Below are positions 1-5,802 of a DNA stretch of 7,096 nucleotides, piece after piece. Made by a program: the position numbers and the translations under genes. Position 1 is the first letter of the stretch; each line of letters begins with the position of its first letter. Origin of the DNA: Mollicutes bacterium (GTDB lineage Bacteria > Bacillota_I > Bacilli_A > Izemoplasmatales > Izemoplasmataceae); NCBI GenBank assembly GCA_003559585.1, contig PWKX01000045.1, forward strand, positions 1 through 7,096, in the 5' to 3' direction. The notes beneath the pieces were generated by a model. That model saw nothing but the letters and a program-made list of their open reading frames with translations. It did not search any database and had not been told where the DNA came from.

Positions 1-306
1 GAAGGACCTGTTGATTATATATTAGCTTATGGTGTGATTGGCTTAGCTGGGATTGTCTTTCTTTACTTTGAAGATAATATCAAAACCTTTACCATCGCCG
101 CTATTTTAGCTGGGTTGTTTAGATATATTGTCCACTTTTTTTCTGGTATCTTTATTTTTGGCGAATTCACACCAGAAGGACAAAGCACATGGCTTTATTC
201 AATAACCTATAATGGTACCTACATGGTGCCAACGACCATTTTAATCAGCATTTTAGCATACATGTTATACCGCGTGTTACAAGACCAACTTAAAGCGAAC
301 CTTTAA
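1..306 (+). CDS. thiT: Thiamine-binding ECF transporter S component ThiT (3' part)
   Basis: This is the C-terminal 101 residues of a membrane protein whose start lies before the window; the reading frame is open from base 1. ThiT is the substrate-binding S component that captures thiamine outside the cell and works with the shared ECF module (EcfA, EcfA', EcfT). The visible part has about three hydrophobic segments. It also carries the family's thiamine-site signature: a histidine in RYIVHFFSG, then FGEFTPEG, a tryptophan in STWLYS, and YNGTYM followed by P, with the Asn and Tyr that line the pocket in known ThiT structures. A short polar tail (QDQLKANL) ends the protein, as is usual in the family. 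A strong terminator follows, so it is not co-transcribed with the glycogen genes. A TPP riboswitch, common ahead of thiT, would lie upstream and cannot be seen. Confidence 0.88.
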   Translation, partial: EGPVDYILAYGVIGLAGIVFLYFEDNIKTFTIAAILAGLFRYIVHFFSGIFIFGEFTPEGQSTWLYSITYNGTYMVPTTILISILAYMLYRVLQDQLKANL

Positions 307-334
307 CAAAACCATCCTCCCTGATTTTATCGTG

Positions 335-364
335 AAAGAAACCCGCTCGGGTTTCTTTTTTTTT
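335..364 (+). terminator. Rho-independent terminator after thiT
   Basis: A perfect inverted repeat AAAGAAACCCG / CGGGTTTCTTT (335-345 and 348-358) has a very short loop centred on CT and runs into a tract of nine T (356-364). It lies 29 bases after the thiT stop and separates that gene from the glycogen operon. The T tract overlaps the region where the -35 of the next promoter would sit. Confidence 0.93.
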
Positions 365-393
365 GTGTTTAAACGGCTAATTTCATGTATAAT
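363..393 (+). promoter_or_regulatory. Probable promoter of the glgA-glgC operon
   Basis: A perfect TATAAT lies at 388-393, just before the glgA ribosome binding site. The best -35 candidate is TTGTGT at 363-368 with a long 19-base spacer, so this element is weak. Transcription would start near 400, which rules out the in-frame ATG at 385 as the glgA start. No clear operator was seen. Confidence 0.5.
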
Positions 394-411
394 GGAGATG
401 GAGGGATGCAT

Positions 412-1830
412 ATGAGAATACTATTTTGTGGCAGTGAAGCCACACCGTTTGTCAAAACTGGCGGTCTAGCCGATGTGTTGGGTTCTTTACCGCAAGCAGT
501 GAGCAAACTAGGCCATGAAGTCTCACTTGTACTACCAAAGCACAAAGCCATTAAAGTTAAGTACCAAGATCAATTAACGCTTGTGGCCACAAGACAAGTG
601 CGCATTCAAAAAAAACATGAGTATGTTGGCATTGAAAAGCTAGAACATGAAGGTGTCACGGTGTATTTTATTGATAATGAGTATTACTTTGGATACCGCG
701 ATCATTTATATGGTGATTACGATGATGGTGAGCGTTATGGTTATTTTTCTCAAGCGATTTATGCACTCATTCAAGTGCTTGATTATGCGTTTGATGTGAT
801 TCATTTAAACGATTGGCAAACCGGCTTTTTACCGCATTTATTAAATGTTGCCAATGATGATAAACTACACGATATTAAAACCGTCTTCACCATTCACAAC
901 ATCGCTTATCAAGGTATTTTTGACAAATCGTTGTTGCCGTATTTAAGTGTGCCTTATCATGCAAACCTGGAATACGACAACATGATTAACTTTTTAAAAA
1001 CCGGCATCGTCAGTGCTGATTACATTACAACCGTCTCACCAACCTATGCCAAAGAGATTCAATACGCTTATTTCGGCTATGGCATGGAAGGCTTATTAAG
1101 AGAACGTAAAGATCGTTTAACCGGTATTTTAAACGGCATTGATACCGATTCGTTTAACCCGAAAACCGATCCCGACATTGCTCAAAACTATCACCTTCAA
1201 AATTATTTAAAAGGAAAAAAAGCCAATAAAGAGGCTTTGTTAGAAACCTTTCACCTTGAACCAAACGATAAACCAATCTTTGCGATTGTCTCACGCTTAA
1301 CTGAACAAAAAGGTTTAACGTTGTTAAAGGGCTTCATTGAATCATTTTTATACCATCAAGCACTGCGGTTGATTGTGCTTGGCAGTGGCGATGAGGCACT
1401 AGAGACGTTCTTTGAAGATTTACGTCGACGGTATCCCAACCAAGTTGGTGTTTATTTTGGTTATAGTGATAAAATCGCCAGACGCCTTTATGCTGGGGCT
1501 GATTTTTTCTTAATGCCATCGAGATTTGAACCGTGTGGGTTATCACAATTGATTGCCTTAAGATATGGGACCATCCCGGTTGTCAGACAAACGGGTGGTT
1601 TAAAAGACTCGATTCAATCGTATAATAAGTTCACTGTAGAAGGGACTGGGATTGGCTTTATGAATTTTTCGGCAGAAGACTTAGAACGCAGCATGCATGA
1701 AGCGATTGATCTATACCATCACCCTAAAAATATGAATAAGGTGAGACGCCGTGCGATGCAAGAAGATTTCTCATGGGAACAAAGCGCCAAAACATATGTT
1801 CAATTATACACATCATTAGGAGGCAGATAA
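412..1830 (+). CDS. glgA: Glycogen synthase (ADP-glucose type, GT5)
   Basis: This cytoplasmic enzyme transfers glucose from ADP-glucose to the non-reducing end of a growing alpha-1,4-glucan. At 472 residues it has the normal length for bacterial GlgA. The N-terminal Rossmann half (about 1-240) starts with the classic MRILFCGSEA...KTGGLADV, in which K15-T-G-G binds ADP-glucose, and holds HLNDWQTG (131-138) and IHNIAYQG (161-168). The C-terminal half has VSRLTEQKG (293-301, with R295 and K300 matching the catalytic Arg/Lys pair), SRFEPCGL (370-377, E373 being the retaining-GT glutamate) and RQTGGLKD (392-399). The ATG at 412 is chosen because it gives the canonical N-terminus and has GGAGGG at 400-405, six bases upstream. 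In-frame ATGs at 385 and 406 would add residues foreign to the family, and the first overlaps the -10 box. It is the first gene of a two-gene operon with glgC. Confidence 0.96.
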   Translation: MRILFCGSEATPFVKTGGLADVLGSLPQAVSKLGHEVSLVLPKHKAIKVKYQDQLTLVATRQVRIQKKHEYVGIEKLEHEGVTVYFIDNEYYFGYRDHLYGDYDDGERYGYFSQAIYALIQVLDYAFDVIHLNDWQTGFLPHLLNVANDDKLHDIKTVFTIHNIAYQGIFDKSLLPYLSVPYHANLEYDNMINFLKTGIVSADYITTVSPTYAKEIQYAYFGYGMEGLLRERKDRLTGILNGIDTDSFNPKTDPDIAQNYHLQNYLKGKKANKEALLETFHLEPNDKPIFAIVSRLTEQKGLTLLKGFIESFLYHQALRLIVLGSGDEALETFFEDLRRRYPNQVGVYFGYSDKIARRLYAGADFFLMPSRFEPCGLSQLIALRYGTIPVVRQTGGLKDSIQSYNKFTVEGTGIGFMNFSAEDLERSMHEAIDLYHHPKNMNKVRRRAMQEDFSWEQSAKTYVQLYTSLGGR

Positions 1831-1831
1831 C

Positions 1832-3058
1832 ATGGAAACCTTAGCACTCATCTTAGCAGGGGGTCGAGGCTCAAGACTCGACTTACTCAGTGAAAAACGT
1901 GTTAAACCAGCGGTGCCTTTTGCTGGAAAATACCGCATCATTGATTTCACCTTAAGCAACTGTAGTAACTCAGGCATTTATCATATCGGCATTTTAACCC
2001 AATACTTACCACTCTCACTCAATGAACACATTGGTGTGGGTAAACCGTGGGATTTAGACAGAAGAGATACCAGTTTATCGCTATTACAACCGTTTAAATC
2101 ATGGTATGCAGGTACCGCTGATAGCGTCTTACAAAACATAGAATATATCAAACGCTCACAAGCGAAGTATGTCATCATTTTGTCGGGTGATCATGTTTAT
2201 AAAATGGATTACCGCAACATGATTGAAACCCACAAACAAAACAACGCTGAGCTCACCATTGCGGTTCAAGAGGTACCGATGAATGAAACCCACCGTTTTG
2301 GTATTTTAAGAACGGGTGATGATGGTAAAATCATTGAGTTCCAAGAAAAACCAAAACAAACAGACTCTAACTTAGCGTCAATGGGGATTTATGTGTTTAA
2401 CACCGATACCTTAGTTGAAGCATTGACCACAGTAAAAGCAGAAGGGTTAGATTTCGGTAAACACATCGTGCCCTATCTCATTGGCCGTGATGTCTATGCC
2501 CATGTTTTTAGTGGCTACTGGAAAGACGTTGGAACGTATGATTCGTATTTAGAAGCCAACTTAGAACTCACCGGCACCGTGGATCAAATCCCACTGGATA
2601 TGTATGATCGCAACTGGCGCATTTATACGCGTAGTGAAGAATTACCAGCGGTTAAAATTGGGTCAAACGCGCATATTAATCAAGCCCTCATCTCCAACGG
2701 TTCAATCATTGCGGGGTCTGTAGAACGCAGTGTCATCTCACCTGGGGTGATTATTCATCCTGGTGCGGTCGTCAAAAATGCTGTGATTTTAAATGATTGC
2801 GAAATATTGCCTGGTGCCCATGTTGAAAACAGCATCCTTGATAAAAACGTCATCGTAAGCTTCGATGCCAGAATTGGAACAGGTGATGATTACACCGCTA
2901 ATAAAGAACGTCCAGATTTATTATCAAGCGGCATCAACGTCATCGCCAAAGGCGTTAAAATCCCAGAAAAAACAACCATTGAACGCAATTGTCGCATCAC
3001 AACGGCTGCATCGTTAAAAGAAAAAGGCATGACCATCAATAGTGGTGAAACCTTATAA
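1832..3058 (+). CDS. glgC: Glucose-1-phosphate adenylyltransferase (ADP-glucose pyrophosphorylase)
   Basis: This enzyme makes ADP-glucose and PPi from ATP and glucose-1-phosphate, the committed step of bacterial glycogen synthesis, and feeds GlgA just upstream. It has 408 residues. The nucleotidyltransferase domain shows LILAGGRGSRL (6-16), KPAVPFAGKYRIIDF (25-39), GTADSVLQN, SGDHVYKMDY (118-127, with the metal-binding Asp120), FQEKP (170-174, whose K173 matches the glucose-1-phosphate lysine) and SGYWKDVGT (227-235). The C-terminal third has the hexapeptide-like pattern of a left-handed beta helix (ISNGSIIAGSVERSVI and similar turns). Because the catalytic motifs are intact it is GlgC, not the degenerate GlgD partner. 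The start is one base after the glgA stop, with AGGAGG at 1818-1823 inside the glgA end, so the two are translationally coupled. The family's usual FGGK is FAGK here, near the allosteric region. Confidence 0.96.
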   Translation: METLALILAGGRGSRLDLLSEKRVKPAVPFAGKYRIIDFTLSNCSNSGIYHIGILTQYLPLSLNEHIGVGKPWDLDRRDTSLSLLQPFKSWYAGTADSVLQNIEYIKRSQAKYVIILSGDHVYKMDYRNMIETHKQNNAELTIAVQEVPMNETHRFGILRTGDDGKIIEFQEKPKQTDSNLASMGIYVFNTDTLVEALTTVKAEGLDFGKHIVPYLIGRDVYAHVFSGYWKDVGTYDSYLEANLELTGTVDQIPLDMYDRNWRIYTRSEELPAVKIGSNAHINQALISNGSIIAGSVERSVISPGVIIHPGAVVKNAVILNDCEILPGAHVENSILDKNVIVSFDARIGTGDDYTANKERPDLLSSGINVIAKGVKIPEKTTIERNCRITTAASLKEKGMTINSGETL

Positions 3059-3062
3059 AAAT

Positions 3063-3098
3063 AGCCTGTAAAAGTTAACGCTTTTACAGGCTTTTTTT
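3063..3098 (+). terminator. Bidirectional terminator between glgC and the DUF302 gene
   Basis: A perfect 12-base-pair stem AGCCTGTAAAAG / CTTTTACAGGCT (3063-3074 and 3081-3092) with a six-base loop is followed on the plus strand by T7. Read on the minus strand the same stem is followed by ATTTTTATAA. It therefore serves both convergent transcripts: the glg operon from the left and the DUF302 gene from the right, whose stop codon lies at 3097-3099. Confidence 0.93.
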
Positions 3099-3585
3099 AA
3101 TCAATTAACGTATCAATGATGTCTTCTGTTTCTAATGCAGCCTTTTGCATCACCTCGTTAATCACACCACCAAATGGTCTAGCCATTAAGGTGCTATTCA
3201 TCCGGGCAATGTAGGTATTTCCATCACTTTTTTCATAAATGGATACGCGGCAAGGCATTAAAGGAGAGACAATTCTCTCATCATCTAATGTCAAGATTTC
3301 AGCAGAATACTCTGATGAACACAACTCATAAATCTTAATCCGGTCAACATCGTGTCCATGGCCTTCTAAAACCGCTTGCATGTCGTGCACGGTTAACACA
3401 CTCCAACCACCCTCATCAAGCGCTTCTTCAAACCGTTCAATGGTGGTATCAAAATCAAAATTTGATGCATCTTCATGCATCATCATCGTTGGGGCACTCA
3501 ACCACATAATGCCTAAGGTGATCAAGACACCTAACAGTAACGATGCGGCACTCGTTATCAAAGCTATTTTAACTGTTTTTGTCAT
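3097..3585 (-). CDS. Membrane-anchored DUF302 domain protein
   Basis: This 162-residue protein has one N-terminal hydrophobic segment (about 7-29, preceded by lysines, so an anchor with the domain probably outside). A DUF302 domain follows (about 43-150). Family features seen are the amphipathic stretch TIERFEEALDEGGWSVLTVHDMQ (48-70 region), the KIYELC block ending in C89, LMPCRVSIYEK with C112, and a Gly-rich C-terminal helix entry. The two cysteines correspond to positions that recur in DUF302 proteins. The biochemical role of DUF302 is not established; members are often found near sulfur or redox genes. Start choice: AAGGAG at 3598-3593 (minus strand) lies seven bases before ATG. It is downstream of, and on the same strand as, the Crp/Fnr regulator, but a terminator hairpin divides them, so its expression probably depends on its own promoter. 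Confidence 0.8.
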   Translation of the reverse strand: MTKTVKIALITSAASLLLGVLITLGIMWLSAPTMMMHEDASNFDFDTTIERFEEALDEGGWSVLTVHDMQAVLEGHGHDVDRIKIYELCSSEYSAEILTLDDERIVSPLMPCRVSIYEKSDGNTYIARMNSTLMARPFGGVINEVMQKAALETEDIIDTLID

Positions 3586-3605
3586 AATATCGCTCCTTTT
3601 TTTAG

Positions 3606-3611
3606 TCTATA
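3606..3611 (-). promoter_or_regulatory. Weak candidate -10 box of the DUF302 gene
   Basis: On the minus strand TATAGA (3611-3606) is the only -10-like hexamer between the regulator gene's terminator and the DUF302 ribosome binding site. A 17-base spacer puts GGTCTT at the -35, a poor match. A poor -35 is typical of activator-dependent promoters. The Crp-like palindrome at 3642-3657 would be centred roughly 50 bases upstream of the predicted start of transcription. This is a guess from spacing. Confidence 0.25.
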
Positions 3612-3622
3612 AACAGTATGTC

Positions 3623-3665
3623 AAAAAAAAGACCATCTGTATGTGACTTTTATCACACAGATGGT
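3623..3665 (-). terminator. Terminator of the Crp/Fnr regulator gene, enclosing a Crp-type palindrome
   Basis: On the minus strand ACCATCTG-TGTGA (3665-3653) pairs with TCACA-TA-ACCATCTG-complement (3646-3632), a 13-base-pair stem with a two-base TA bulge and a six-base loop, followed by T8 (3630-3623). The regulator's TGA stop (3655-3653) lies inside the left arm. On the plus strand the hairpin is also followed by T6 (3665-3670). The inner part of the stem is TGTGA-CTTTTA-TCACA on the plus strand. Confidence 0.85.
3642..3657. promoter_or_regulatory. Crp-consensus palindrome TGTGA-N6-TCACA
   Basis: Both half sites match the classical Crp/Fnr-superfamily Crp core (TGTGA and TCACA) with exact six-base spacing. 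It sits between a Crp/Fnr-family gene and the DUF302 gene, upstream of the latter's start by about 57 bases. It could be an operator for the neighbouring regulator. The alternative is that it is merely the stem of the terminator, since any terminator stem is palindromic; only the match to this consensus is extra. Confidence 0.4.
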
Positions 3666-4291
3666 TTTTTGTTTAAGATGATTTTACCGCGTTTTAGCGA
3701 TAATAAACCCTCGGTTTCTAACACTTTTAAATGTCTTGACACAACCTCTCTAGCTGTCCCAATCTCTGCGGCAATCTCACCATGAGAGCGGTAGATGATA
3801 CGCTGATTATAATCATTAGACCGCGTCTTCAAATAAAGACATAGCCGCTTTTTAACAGGCAAGAAACTCATCGCTTGATAGTGCGCATGAAGGTCTGTTA
3901 ATCGGCCTAAGGTTGATGTTAATAAGCTCATGAGAAACGGGGCATCATGTTGTAAGTGTTGAGTGAAGATGTTTTTTGGTATGATGAGTAAGGTCGTGTT
4001 TGCCAAAGCTTTAGCCTGTGCATGAAATGGTTGATGATGAAGCATACACTGCAAATTTTTCATACAAACCCCACCGTCTTTCACATCGTATAACGTTACT
4101 TGTTGACCGGCCTCATTTAATTGAAATACTTGAACCAGGCCTTGATAAACGATGAAAAGATGATCACATAAATCTTGCTCGTTGGTGATTAAAGTGCCTT
4201 GTTCAAATGTTTTTAACGTGGCCGATGCTTTAATAAGTTGATGCGCATCATTAGAAAGATTAGGAAACAATGATTGGATGATGGTATCCAT
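3653..4291 (-). CDS. Crp/Fnr-family transcriptional regulator with a C-x5-C motif
   Basis: This 212-residue cytoplasmic DNA-binding protein has the full two-domain layout. The cyclic-nucleotide-binding-fold sensor domain (about 18-110) contains TLITNEQDLCDHLFIVYQGLVQVF. A dimerisation helix (about 117-145) follows, and then a winged helix (about 146-208) with HGEIAAEIGTAREVVSRHL as the helix-turn-helix. The recognition helix reads R181-E182-V-V-S185-R186, combining the Crp RE and the Fnr E-x-x-SR contacts. The sensor domain lacks the RxS cAMP-phosphate motif of Crp but has GGVC(76)MKNLQC(82)ML, the C-x5-C arrangement of a cysteine-containing subgroup; C42 and C151 are the others. No N-terminal Fnr-type iron-sulfur cysteine cluster is present. 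The ATG at 4291 is preferred over the in-frame upstream ATG at 4348: AAGGCGG lies seven bases before it, and the upstream ATG lies beyond the promoter. Confidence 0.85.
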   Translation of the reverse strand: MDTIIQSLFPNLSNDAHQLIKASATLKTFEQGTLITNEQDLCDHLFIVYQGLVQVFQLNEAGQQVTLYDVKDGGVCMKNLQCMLHHQPFHAQAKALANTTLLIIPKNIFTQHLQHDAPFLMSLLTSTLGRLTDLHAHYQAMSFLPVKKRLCLYLKTRSNDYNQRIIYRSHGEIAAEIGTAREVVSRHLKVLETEGLLSLKRGKIILNKKPSV

Positions 4292-4315
4292 ATATACACC
4301 GCCTTTAATTAAAAT

Positions 4316-4344
4316 ATCATAACATGTAAAAGTATTAGTGACAA
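4316..4344 (-). promoter_or_regulatory. Promoter of the Crp/Fnr regulator gene
   Basis: On the minus strand TTGTCA (4344-4339) is followed after exactly 17 bases by TATGAT (4321-4316), with an extended -10 TG one base upstream of it. Each hexamer matches the consensus at five of six positions. Transcription would start near 4309, leaving a leader of about 18 bases before the ATG at 4291. Its -35 overlaps the -35 region of the divergent promoter. Confidence 0.75.
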
Positions 4345-4364
4345 ACAAAAACGTTTGCTATAAT
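4336..4364 (+). promoter_or_regulatory. Divergent promoter of the lipid kinase gene
   Basis: TGCTATAAT (4356-4364) is a perfect extended -10. The -35 at the ideal 17-base spacing is TAGTGA (4336-4341), a poor match, as is tolerated with an extended -10. Transcription would start near 4371, just ahead of the ribosome binding site GGAGG at 4381-4385. Confidence 0.7.
4342..4359. promoter_or_regulatory. Candidate operator between the divergent promoters
   Basis: CAAAC-N6-GTTTG (4342-4357) is an inverted repeat with the same half-site spacing as a Crp/Fnr site. The overlapping stretch 4346-4359, CAAAAACGTTTGCT, matches 12 of 14 positions of the CcpA cre consensus TGWAARCGYTWNCW, missing the first TG. 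It covers the regulator's -35 and touches the extended -10 of the divergent gene, so a bound protein could affect both. Which protein, if any, is not determined. Confidence 0.3.
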
Positions 4365-4391
4365 GATAGTAAGTCATGGTGGAGGTAGGTT

Positions 4392-5123
4392 ATGCATTTT
4401 ATAGGGGCTTTTGCATTATTAATGCTATACATGTTTTTGTTTGTGGCTTTACTGCCTATCCTTTTAAAAACGCTGTTAAAACTGCCTAATGAGCTCATGA
4501 GAAAAACGCAGCACATCGCTTATGCGTTTTCAATCTTTTTTTATACCGATGTGTTCGCCAGTTATCCCCAAGCGTTATTGGCCATTGGGATCGTGTTGTT
4601 TATGTTTTTCATTGGCCTGTGGATGTTAGAAAGAAAAAAGCAGTATAAAAGTTGGCTTGCCGATCGACACGCTCACGGTGGTGAGTTAAAGACATCGTTG
4701 CTACAAGCGCAAATGATGTTTGCGGTGTTGATTACATTATTTGGTATCCTGTTACCAAGCACGCATGATGATATTATCATCATCAGTGTGATGACTTGGG
4801 GCTTTGGTGATGCGTTAGCTGCTGTGATTGGCAAGCGCTTTGGTAAACGTAAAAATATGTTGATGGGTGCTGATCACAAAAAGACAATGCTTGGGTCTCA
4901 TGCTTTATTTTTAAGTGCGTTTTTGGTTATCAGCGTTTCACTGTTTATCATCACTCACTATGTGTGGTGGTCAGTTTTGGTGATGGCTGTTTTGGTGGCG
5001 GCTTTAGCCACCATCGTTGAAGCTTACATGAAAGAAGGATTTGATACCTTTATTTTACCACTGAGTGTGGCTTTAAGTTTGTATGGTTTGATACTATGGT
5101 TTGAATATTTGGGGGTGTTATGA
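4392..5123 (+). CDS. CTP-dependent lipid kinase-like membrane protein (VTE5/dolichol kinase/CDP-DAG synthase-like)
   Basis: This 243-residue protein has about seven membrane segments. It resembles the phytol kinase (VTE5)/SEC59 family, integral membrane enzymes that use CTP to phosphorylate a lipid alcohol, related to phosphatidate cytidylyltransferases. Family marks in order are ELMRKTQHI (34-42, the RK..H block), TWGFGDALAAVIGKRFGKRK (135-154, with Asp140 and the Gly-rich cytosolic loop), DHKKTMLGS (161-169, normally KT.EGS, here Leu for Glu) and E210...GFDTFILPLSVAL (216-228, where the family usually has DN and here DT). The two departures leave catalytic competence open. The start has GGAGG six bases upstream and its own extended -10 promoter. 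It is the first gene of a plus-strand membrane-protein run, divergent from the regulator. The lipid substrate cannot be told from sequence. Confidence 0.75.
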   Translation: MHFIGAFALLMLYMFLFVALLPILLKTLLKLPNELMRKTQHIAYAFSIFFYTDVFASYPQALLAIGIVLFMFFIGLWMLERKKQYKSWLADRHAHGGELKTSLLQAQMMFAVLITLFGILLPSTHDDIIIISVMTWGFGDALAAVIGKRFGKRKNMLMGADHKKTMLGSHALFLSAFLVISVSLFIITHYVWWSVLVMAVLVAALATIVEAYMKEGFDTFILPLSVALSLYGLILWFEYLGVL

Positions 5124-5743
5124 TGGGGACTGATAAACAACGGCGCACCTTGATTTTATCGGTTTTTTTTAGTTCATTAGGACCCATCATTACCTTAGTG
5201 GCTGTGTTTATGAGTAACGCAAGCACACAAGTGGCTGATTTTATCAGACGTTCTGTTGAATTATTTGTGTTGATCATGGCGTTAATTGTTTATCAAAAAC
5301 TAAAGAGCCCACAGTTATCTGATCAAAGAAAACAAACCTACAAAACGATCATGTCACTCAGTTTAATCATTGTTTTATCAATCACCACGATGAGTTTGCT
5401 CACGCTTGTGATTTATAACATCAACGTGCGTGAAGTGCCAGAGGGGACGGTTTGGTTGGGGCTTTTAATCGCCTTCCTTGGTGTCTTTTTTAACGGTGCG
5501 TTTTGGTGGCGCTACAGCGCGTTTGATAACGCCACACCGCATATGGTGATGCGTTCGCAAAAAAAGCTTTATCAAGCAAAAACCTTGGTTGATATCAACG
5601 TTGTGCTTGTCTTAGGCAGCATATGGGTCTTTAATCAAGCCGCTTTTGTTTATTATTTAGATATCATTGGGACATTGATTGTCGCATTTTATATTGGCTG
5701 GCGTACGATTCGCAGTATGACTGAGTTAAAAAAGAGAGTATGA
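5123..5743 (+). CDS. CDF (cation efflux) fold membrane protein with degenerate metal site
   Basis: This 206-residue protein has about six hydrophobic segments and the layout of the CDF transmembrane domain, without the usual cytosolic C-terminal domain. TM2 carries NASTQVADFIRRSVEL, aligning with the CDF ADALHSLSD block. TM5 carries QAKTLVDINVVLVLGSI, and TM6 has YYLDIIGTLIVAFYIGWRTI, like the CDF lDpiialiIa..i...gwrl pattern. Canonical CDFs hold Zn, Fe or Mn with D-x3-D in TM2 and H-x3-D in TM5. Here these read D39-x3-R43 and K153-x3-D157, so one ligand of each pair is a basic residue. The ATG at 5123 is preferred because GGGGG (5111-5115) lies seven bases before it; the ATG at 5120 (four-base overlap) would be only four away. 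Either start overlaps the upstream stop, so the pair is translationally coupled. It may not transport metal. Confidence 0.6.
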   Translation: MGTDKQRRTLILSVFFSSLGPIITLVAVFMSNASTQVADFIRRSVELFVLIMALIVYQKLKSPQLSDQRKQTYKTIMSLSLIIVLSITTMSLLTLVIYNINVREVPEGTVWLGLLIAFLGVFFNGAFWWRYSAFDNATPHMVMRSQKKLYQAKTLVDINVVLVLGSIWVFNQAAFVYYLDIIGTLIVAFYIGWRTIRSMTELKKRV

Positions 5744-5764
5744 CTTTATTAACCGCGCATAATT

Positions 5765-5773
5765 TGTTATCAT
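5765..5773 (+). promoter_or_regulatory. Candidate extended -10 promoter of the PAP2 gene
   Basis: TGTTATCAT (5765-5773) fits an extended -10 (TGn followed by TATCAT, five of six). At 17 bases upstream the -35 would be TTTATT or a one-base neighbour, a poor match. It lies in the 59-base gap after the CDF-like gene, where no terminator hairpin was found, so read-through from upstream is also possible. Transcription near 5780 would exclude the in-frame ATG at 5782 as start. Confidence 0.4.
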
Positions 5774-5802
5774 AAACAAAAATGACTGAAGGATTTGTTA
5801 CA

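Noticed and set aside
368..381. Cre-like sequence in the glgA promoter (TTTAAACGGCTAAT)
   Set aside because: Only about 10 of 14 positions fit, with mismatches in the conserved core, so it is not better than chance in AT-rich DNA.
385..411. Upstream in-frame start for glgA at 385 (or 406)
   Set aside because: The 385 ATG overlaps the TATAAT box and has no ribosome binding site. The canonical GlgA N-terminus begins at 412, six bases after GGAGGG.
1334..1546. Minus-strand open frame inside glgA
   Set aside because: It is a shadow of the conserved GlgA C-terminal domain with no ribosome binding site or recognisable protein. The same holds for antisense frames at 369-551, 1981-2178, 5050-5277 and 6408-6623.
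1832..3058. Assignment of the second glycogen gene to glgD
   Set aside because: The catalytic motifs SGDHVYKMDY, FQEKP and GYWKDVGT are intact, which GlgD paralogues typically lack.
3619..3624. Perfect TTGACA on the minus strand as -35 of the DUF302 gene
   Set aside because: At 15-19 bases downstream there is only an A-rich run that merges with the ribosome binding site, so no -10 fits. Two of its bases are the end of the terminator's T tract.
3380..3646. Plus-strand open frame of 88 codons opposite the DUF302 gene
   Set aside because: It is antisense to a gene with a recognisable domain and good ribosome binding site, its own protein resembles nothing known, and it lacks a convincing ribosome binding site.
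4292..4348. Longer Crp/Fnr regulator starting at 4348
   Set aside because: That start lies upstream of a good promoter (TTGTCA-17-TATGAT), has no ribosome binding site, and the extra 19 residues do not resemble the family.
5782..5802. Earlier start of the PAP2 gene at 5782
   Set aside because: There is no ribosome binding site upstream and it lies at the predicted transcription start. GAAGGA is correctly placed for the ATG at 5803.
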